A stretch of 64,000 bases of DNA, taken from NCBI GenBank assembly GCA_963854835.1, contig OY978527.1:18695345-18759344 (forward strand), in the 5' to 3' direction. Of the stretch, positions 57,996 through 64,000 are shown one piece after another; position 1 is the stretch's first letter; the number at the start of each line of letters is the position of its first letter. A model generated the notes under the pieces. It had not been told where the DNA came from, did no database searches, and worked only from the letters and a program-made list of their open reading frames with translations. A program made the translations under genes and the position numbers. Source of the stretch: Megamerina dolium. Taxonomy: Eukaryota; Arthropoda; Insecta; Diptera; Megamerinidae.

Positions 57996-57998
<3 letters not shown>
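56490..57998 (+). mobile_element. Tc1-like element inserted in a TA microsatellite
   Basis: The left end CAGCCGCGAGCAGTGAAATA and the right end, inverse of CAGCTGCGAGCAGTGAAATA, are terminal repeats. Internal repeats AGCAGTAAAATAGTAGCGG (56700) and CTACTATTTTACTGCACGC (57837) form a second inverted pair. The flanks are TA microsatellite on both sides. Confidence 0.88.
56865..57792 (+). pseudogene. Tc1-type transposase, many lesions
   Basis: The N-terminal part reads HEKRAIIQKLIKS and ILSATSVRQIIK, then TLKLP and HTVRRRLRDQNLYARS. The C-terminal part is a continuous frame: [40 protein letters not shown] and CQRLVDSMTNRCAAVIKNNG. The block that normally reads Q-D-N-D-P-K-H has Gly at the catalytic Asp. 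The Glu of NPIENLW is intact. Stops and frameshifts are frequent before 57390. Confidence 0.85.
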
Positions 57999-58366
<368 letters not shown>

Positions 58367-58390
58367 CAATACGCTGGTAGGAGTCATGCA

Positions 58391-58754
58391 AAAAAAAATA
58401 AATATGTGGCACTTAAGGCCCCAAAGGGCTCATTGGCCGAGCTTCTCTTCCATTACTGTTGTGCGTCTTAAATTTTGGACAGTATTAGAATGTACCTACT
58501 TATTTTAGCCTGTTCCGAACGGCAGAACACTTGTGACCTCACTTTTTCTGAGCTTTGTCACAGAGTTCTTTTTACAAGCTTTTTCATGCCAAGTTGTTAC
58601 TGTCGGAAGAATTGCCAATTGCTTGCCGACAGGTGGGTACCGTTCGAAAGAAAAATCTTTTCGATATTAAATTTGTTATGCATCAGCCGGGTATTGAACC
58701 ACGACCTACAGATCAGAAGGCGAACACACTAACCACTGAGCTACGGCACCCACC
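58391..58754 (-). mobile_element. tRNA-derived SINE, copy 8 with target duplication
   Basis: Complete reverse-oriented copy. GTAGGAGTCATGCA precedes it and GTAGGAGGGAGTCATGCA follows it, a target duplication with a GGG insertion. The insertion hit the very start of a family-D element. Confidence 0.9.
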
Positions 58755-59194
58755 CGTAGGAGGGAGTCATGCAATCGTATAAAAACCACGTAAACCATAT
58801 AAAATTATACGCTCATAATTCAACTCTCATATATTTGTATGAAAAAAATTTTCAATTTTACGCGATGATTTCATCGTGTAAATTGCCAGATACAATAATA
58901 CCGTTTGAAATGCAACTCTATTGTACACGATTTTTTTCTATAATACGATTATGATCCAATTACCCACGAGTATCGTAAAGTACCGTGTCAGTTGTCACAA
59001 CCTGACTTTCCAGATCGTGCACAAGCAAGTACCCTATAACGTTCGTAAAGCGGCAAATAGGTTTCTACTAGGTTTCGTGAGAACTAAACAATGTTGCCAT
59101 TATGTTCCAATATAATTTATTTCGTGTTAAAATATTTTATATTTTTTTGTCTTTACGATTTATGTCAATATTTATTATTTTATATTATTACATG
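58755..59194 (+). repeat. Repeat family D, copy 2, left part
   Basis: GGGAGTCATGCAATCGTAT, then GTAAACCATATAAAATTATA, TTTCATCGTGTAAATTGCCA and TTTGAAATGCAACTCTATTG match 2747-2940. Its right part is at 61235-61768, beyond an RTE insertion. Confidence 0.65.
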
Positions 59195-61234
59195 GACACA
59201 TATATCCCACTCCATGACTACTGCTGCCGAGGAGGTAATCGGTTACTACCGGCCTCTGAGGAATGAGTGGTATAATCAGGAGTGTCGCGACGCTACCGCG
59301 GAGAAAGACGCCGCCTACTGAAAAACCCTGCATGCAGGCGCAACGCGAGCTGTTAAGGAGCGGTACAGAGAGAAAAGGAGTGCAGAGAGACGTCTTTTCA
59401 GGCGCAAGAAGAGGGAGTTGGAAAGACGCGAATGTGAGGAGATAGAGATGTGTATCGACAAGAATGAGACTCGAAAATTCTTCGAAAATATTAAGCGCCT
59501 GAGTGGAGGTTTAAATCCGGGAGCCTCTTCTTGTCGTGACGGAAATGGGAATCTGGTTACAGATGTCCAGAGTGTACTGAGCCTATGGAGGGAACACTTC
59601 TCCACGTTACTGAATGGCGATGCTACGAACAATTCCGCCAGTGGAGGAGAATGCCCGATAACCCCAATTACAGATGAAGGTGTTGATGTTCCACCACCCG
59701 ACTATGACGAGGTTGAAACGGCCATTTTAAGGCTGAAGAACAACAAAGCTACAGGTGCTGATGGCCTGCCTGCGAGTTGTTTAAGACCGGAGGCTATGAG
59801 CTGCTCACCCGCATGCACCAGCTCATAAGCAGAATATGGTCTGATGAAAGCATGCCTGATGATTGGAGGCTCAGTGTTTTCTGTCCTGTACATAAAAAAG
59901 GAGACCCCACAATTTGCGCCAACTGCCGTGGAATAAGTCTCCTGAGCATCGCATACAAGGTTCTATCGAGCGTACTGTGTGAAAGGTTGAAGCCTATGCT
60001 CAGCAACCTGATTGGACCGTATCAGTGTGGCTTCAGACCTGGTAAATCCACCATCGACCAGATTTTCACACTGCGCCAAATCCTGGAGAAGACCCAAGAA
60101 AAACAGATCGACACACACCACCTATTTGTTGATTATAAAGCCGCTTTCGTCAGTCCGGTAAGGGATTACCTCTACGCAACAATGTCTGAGTTCGGTATTC
60201 CTGCAAAGCTCATTCGACTTTGTAGAATGACATTGCATAACTCCCGTTGTGCAGTGAAAATTGGGAAGGACCTCTCCGCACCATTTAGTACCGAACGGGG
60301 TTTCAGACAAGGTGATTCGTTATCGTGCGACTCCATCTTATTATGGAGAAAATAATACGAGCTGTTATCTACGACATAATGGCACTATCTTCAACAAAAG
60401 TGTCATGCTGTTAGCGTACGCCGACGATATTGACATAATCGGCATGAACACGCGAGCAGTCAGTGCAGAATTCTCAGAGTTGGAAAGAGAGTCGCGTCGG
60501 ATGGGTCTCACGGTGAACGAGGGCAAGACGAAGTATCTAGTGTCAACAAACAGAGTCCCGGCGTCTTGGACAGCACGTCACTGTTGACAACTACGCTTTT
60601 GAAGTAGTAAGGGACTTTGTCTATCTTGGAACCAGCATTAACAGCAGTAATGACGTCAGCTTGGAGATCATTTCGTAGGATAACTCTTGCTAACAGGTGT
60701 TACTTTGGGCTGAGTAAGCAATTGAGAAGTCGAGCCCTCTCTCGAAGAACGAAAACTACACTCTACAAGTCTCTCATCATGCCTGTCCTAACATATGGCG
60801 CTGAAGCCTGGACAATTTCCACCTCGGATGAGCGAATGCTTGGAGTTTTCGAGAGAAAAGTCCTACTCAAGATCTTTGGACCTATTTGCGTTCGTGGCGA
60901 GTACCGAATAAGGTACAACCATGAGCTGTACGAGCTGTATGCCGATAATGATATAGTAAAGCGCATCAAATTCCAGCGGCTGCGCTGGCTAGGTCATGTC
61001 GAGCGAATGGAAGAACACGCTCCAGCTAAGAAGGTGTTATATTCGGAACCCACTGGAGGACGGCGCAGAAGAGGAAGACCAAACCTCCGGTGGAAAGACC
61101 AAGTACTGGAGAACCTGACGGCATTTGGAATTTCTAATTGGCGCCAGCTAGCGAAGAACAGAGATGACTGGCGAAGCATGTTATTTTCGGCCTAAATCGA
61201 TATTCGGTTGTTATGGCCACATAAGTAAGTAAGT
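59195..61234 (+). pseudogene. RTE-type LINE, 5'-truncated, inside family D
   Basis: The frame begins WTHISHSMTTAAEEVIGYYR and RNEWYNQECRDATAEKD. It continues with FFENIKRLSGGLNPGA, ILRLKNNKATGADGLPA, FCPVHKKGDPTICANCRGIS, YQCGFRPGKSTIDQIFTLRQ, FSTERGFRQGD, the catalytic MLLAYADDIDIIGMNTRAVS and ILMPVLTYGAEAW-like wording. It closes at SMLFSA, stop 61193-61195. The 3' end is TGGCCACATAAGTAAGTAAG. The endonuclease is absent (5' truncation). Lesions include a stop near 59320 and frameshifts near 59790, 60335, 60365 and 60580. It is closer to intact than the 44.8-kb copy. Confidence 0.9.
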
Positions 61235-61768
61235 ATATTATTACATATATAGTTAATAATACTTTTGTGGCACAAATAGTTTGAATTAAAAATAATTTTA
61301 TTACAAGAGATTAAATAAGAACAAAAAATTTTTGGTTAAAATATCAGCAAGGTAATACTGAATATATATGCAATGTTTTCTCTGAACACAAATGAAATAC
61401 ACAGCAAAACACACACTCAGCTGATTTCTACTGCAGGCTACGATTTAGCTACGTATTTTCTACGTTTACGTAATTTCACTTCACGTTAGGTTACCTCGTG
61501 GGTAATTGGACCATATATCATAGGTAAGTATATTTAATTTATATGAAGGACAATTACCTTCATTTTTCTCAAACAGCCCAACATTAATTTGTATTTTTTT
61601 TTTAATTCTGCTAATTTGCGACATATTTATTTTGTTGTTAACAATACATATTGATTGATTTCCAAGCTTTACACGATGACTTGTTGGGTGCGTTCATACA
61701 ACGAGAAGCGGAAACCGTATAAAGTTCTACGGTTTATATGGTTACACGATTGCATGAATCCCACTAAT
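61235..61768 (+). repeat. Repeat family D, copy 2, right part
   Basis: CAACATTAATTTGTATTTT, CTTTACACGATGACTTGTTG and GGTGCGTTCATACAACG match 2970-3100. The end GGTTACACGATTGCATGAAT followed by CCCACTAAT is the inverse of the family-D start. Confidence 0.65.
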
Positions 61769-61777
61769 ATATGAACA

Positions 61778-61832
61778 GAATCCGGTCATCGGACAGGGTT
61801 GATTCGAGTAGAATAAAAACGTAACAAAACGA
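61778..61832. repeat. Short repeat shared with 22545-22612
   Basis: CAGAATCCGGTCATCGGACA, GGGTTGATTCGAGTAGAAT and AAAAACGTAA correspond to CAGAATCCAGTTATCGAACA and following at 22545. The family is unknown. Confidence 0.55.
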
Positions 61833-62153
61833 TGAAACCTTTTGCTAAATTATAAACTACTCTACTCTGTTTCTACTACTTTCTGACAGTTTCAGCTGTC
61901 TGCTTTGATCAAATCGTTGATATCAAAAAAAGTTTAGAAAATGAATTCACTCAAGCAGAATGAATGAATAGTGCGACTTTTTTTCGTAATATTGGGAAAT
62001 ATAAAATGTATTATTGACAGAAGATGTTGTTATACCATACATCTAACAGTACTTATCTGATTCCGTCAAACTAATGCGCCTTTGAAAGATGACATCTCTT
62101 ATAAAGACTATTTTCTAATTTGTCATTTGTGTCAGTTGTGTTGGTGATTGAAA

Positions 62154-62885
62154 ATGAGTGCAATATCTGAAGAAAAAGTCAAAACGAGGGAAAACACGCA
62201 GTTAAAATTGTGCGGTTTACGGTGATCATGCTTTAACGGAACGTTTCGACCAACTTTGTCACCTGAATGAATGCAAAAAAAATTTTGTTTGACCGAATTA
62301 CCATATGTGAATCGCAGCTGAAATGCAACGAACTCGTTTCATTTCTAAGGGGAATCATCACGAGCAATGAAGAATGGATTACATACGAGAATCATGGTCA
62401 AAATCTGATGGTCCACCACAAACGACATCGAAACTTGGATTGACGGCACACAAGATGGTGATGACTGTATGGTGGGGTTGGAAGGGAATTGTCTATTACG
62501 AGCTGCTACAACCTGTTGAAACGGGTAATTTTGATTGCTACTGCTCGATCGATTGAACGAAGCAATCAGAGCGAGAAGCAAAGAGAGCGATCAGAATTGA
62601 TAATCAGAATAGGTATTGTGTTCCATCGTGACAACGCTAATCCACACATCTTTGATGACCTGCCACATATTAACTGCACTTGGCTGATAAATTTTGATGC
62701 ACCAACCTAATAGCGCAGACCTTGCGCCCTCTGACTAACTTCTATCGCGACATCTGCAAAACCCTCTTCTCGGTAAACAATTGGTCGACAGGGAGTCGCC
62801 GAAAATCACTTGACCAACTTTTCGCCGATAAACCACAGAAGTTGTATGGCCTTCAATCAAGAAAATTTGTTAAAAAAATGTATAT
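62154..62885 (+). pseudogene. Mariner transposase, heavily decayed
   Basis: An ATG-led start (MSAISEEKVKTRENTQLK) is followed by DYIRESW-like first-Asp wording (frameshifted), LGLTAHKMVMTVWWGWKGIV, YYELLQPVETGNFDCYCSID, a decayed second-Asp block (FHRDNANPH) and ADLAPSD. The residue order fits mariner transposases. Stops and frameshifts occur throughout. Terminal repeats could not be defined. Confidence 0.75.
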
Positions 62886-62944
62886 ACCGCTAATACCTTT
62901 TATGTCACCCACTCGTATAAACTACACTTTGCGAAATTCTACCT

Positions 62945-64000
62945 GAAAGAAGATCTCGAAAAACCTTAATCGTACAACAAAACTCAAATGTTTACGTTTT
63001 AATAATGAAAATTAAAATTCTGTTCTCAGTTTATGATTGCGAGCAAGACTTAGCAATCGGTTTGTCAGTGTAAAAAAAGAGACATAAACTTTCTCCTGGC
63101 AGCGATAGGATCAGAAATAGTCAGGTTCTTGATCAAATAACTTCCTTTGATTTTTTAATGCGACTCTATTAACGCACGTAACAACTAAAATGCTTGCTGC
63201 TTCATCCAGGAGCTCTTTCGGCCATTGCAATGTAATTTTGTAATTATAATTGTTGATGAAATAACACAAATTGCCTTTGTAGTCTTAGATATTTTTTGGT
63301 GTGTGTCATGAAAGTAAAATGTGAAGCCAACGAGTCAGTTTTAAAAATCCTTCTTTCAAAATGGATACAAAAAGGAATCTGATTATGCTATTTTTTGAAC
63401 TTATACTTTCGTTGGTAAAAAGAAACCGACTTTGTACCGATTTACAGCTATCGATAGCTTTATAGTCAGTAAATATGGTTTCGAAACGACCTGTTGCATT
63501 TTAAACAGATTGATATGTATTGCCAAACATGTTTGTCTTTTAATCGGTTGTAAGTGTAGCGAAGTTGATGATTTCTGTAATTTACTCGGCGACGAACAAC
63601 GTTAAATTAAAATTGTTAACGAACCCACATTGTGTGGCCAAATTAATTTCAACCTATCGTTTCGATAACTACCGAGTTTCAGCACGATAGCTATTACCGT
63701 AGGCAGTAAAAAAAAGGTGTTTATATGACAGCTACGTGAAGTGTAAAAATGTGTCGTCCTTAATGCAAAACCCTTTATATATATACCCGATTAAAGTTGT
63801 CTCGCAAACATTCTTCAAAACTTCCAAATACAGTGATTATATCCGACCTTTTATATTTTAATGACAATGCAATTTCATCTAATAAATAAACGATTACAAA
63901 TTATATATCACGAGGTTCACAAATTAATTCGTTAAAAAGAGACATACACTATTAAAATACATACCAAGTGTAATACCAGTTGAATCCATACATTTTTCTA
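62945..64000. other. AT-rich end of window, nothing recognised
   Basis: No gene, RNA or repeat family seen elsewhere in the window is recognised here. Confidence 0.45.

Overview
This window is nuclear DNA of an insect, most likely a higher fly. Two intron-containing genes encode proteins that match fly and animal families closely: the RIN-type Rab5 exchange factor Sprint and a mitochondrial ABCB10-type transporter. Introns have GT/AG borders and the DNA is AT-rich. The remainder is a dense, nested set of animal-type transposons: mariner/Tc1, pogo-like, MULE, hAT-like and TTAA-target elements, jockey- and RTE-type LINEs, a BEL/Pao scrap, a tRNA-derived SINE and several inverted-repeat families. 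A tephritid-like fly is plausible, but that is inference. I see no bacterial genes, CRISPR array or genuine tRNA/rRNA gene.

Layout. 1-23.5 kb is gene-poor and holds a LINE RNase H tail, SINEs, a TTAA-flanked MITE, two mariner-type elements (one split by a 1.6-kb repeat), pogo-like scraps, a jockey RT fragment and microsatellites. 23.57-29.86 kb (+) holds the 3' coding exons of sprint: one long low-complexity exon, a VPS9 exon and a final RA-domain exon. Its last intron carries a Tc1-like element that is itself split by a SINE. 30-38 kb holds a repeat-A element, a mariner remnant, an unusual MULE-like fragment between inverted arrays of 16-bp units, a BEL/Pao integrase scrap, a jockey 3' end and a tandem pair of family-C elements. 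38.41-41.99 kb (+) is a complete seven-exon ABCB10-like gene. 42-49.7 kb is a nest of retroelements, including an RTE element whose 5' half is inverted. 49.9-52.5 kb is a nearly perfect 2.56-kb palindrome made of two repeat-A copies. 55.1-55.9 kb (-) carries a possible coding exon for a protein built of S-K-K-D-R hexapeptides. 56.5-58 kb is a Tc1-like element inserted into a TA microsatellite. 58.4-61.8 kb is a family-D element carrying a SINE and a 5'-truncated RTE. 62-63 kb holds a decayed mariner.

How the parts relate. The two confident genes do not form a functional unit. Sprint acts on Rab5/Ras at early endosomes and the ABC protein acts at the mitochondrial inner membrane. Most of the biology here is transposon biology: nested insertions give a relative chronology, target-site duplications are readable for several SINEs and DNA transposons, and almost every transposase or reverse transcriptase shows disabling lesions. 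The most unusual structures are the MULE fragment with inverted 16-bp arrays, the inverted RTE, the large palindrome and the 60-bp hAT-like element.
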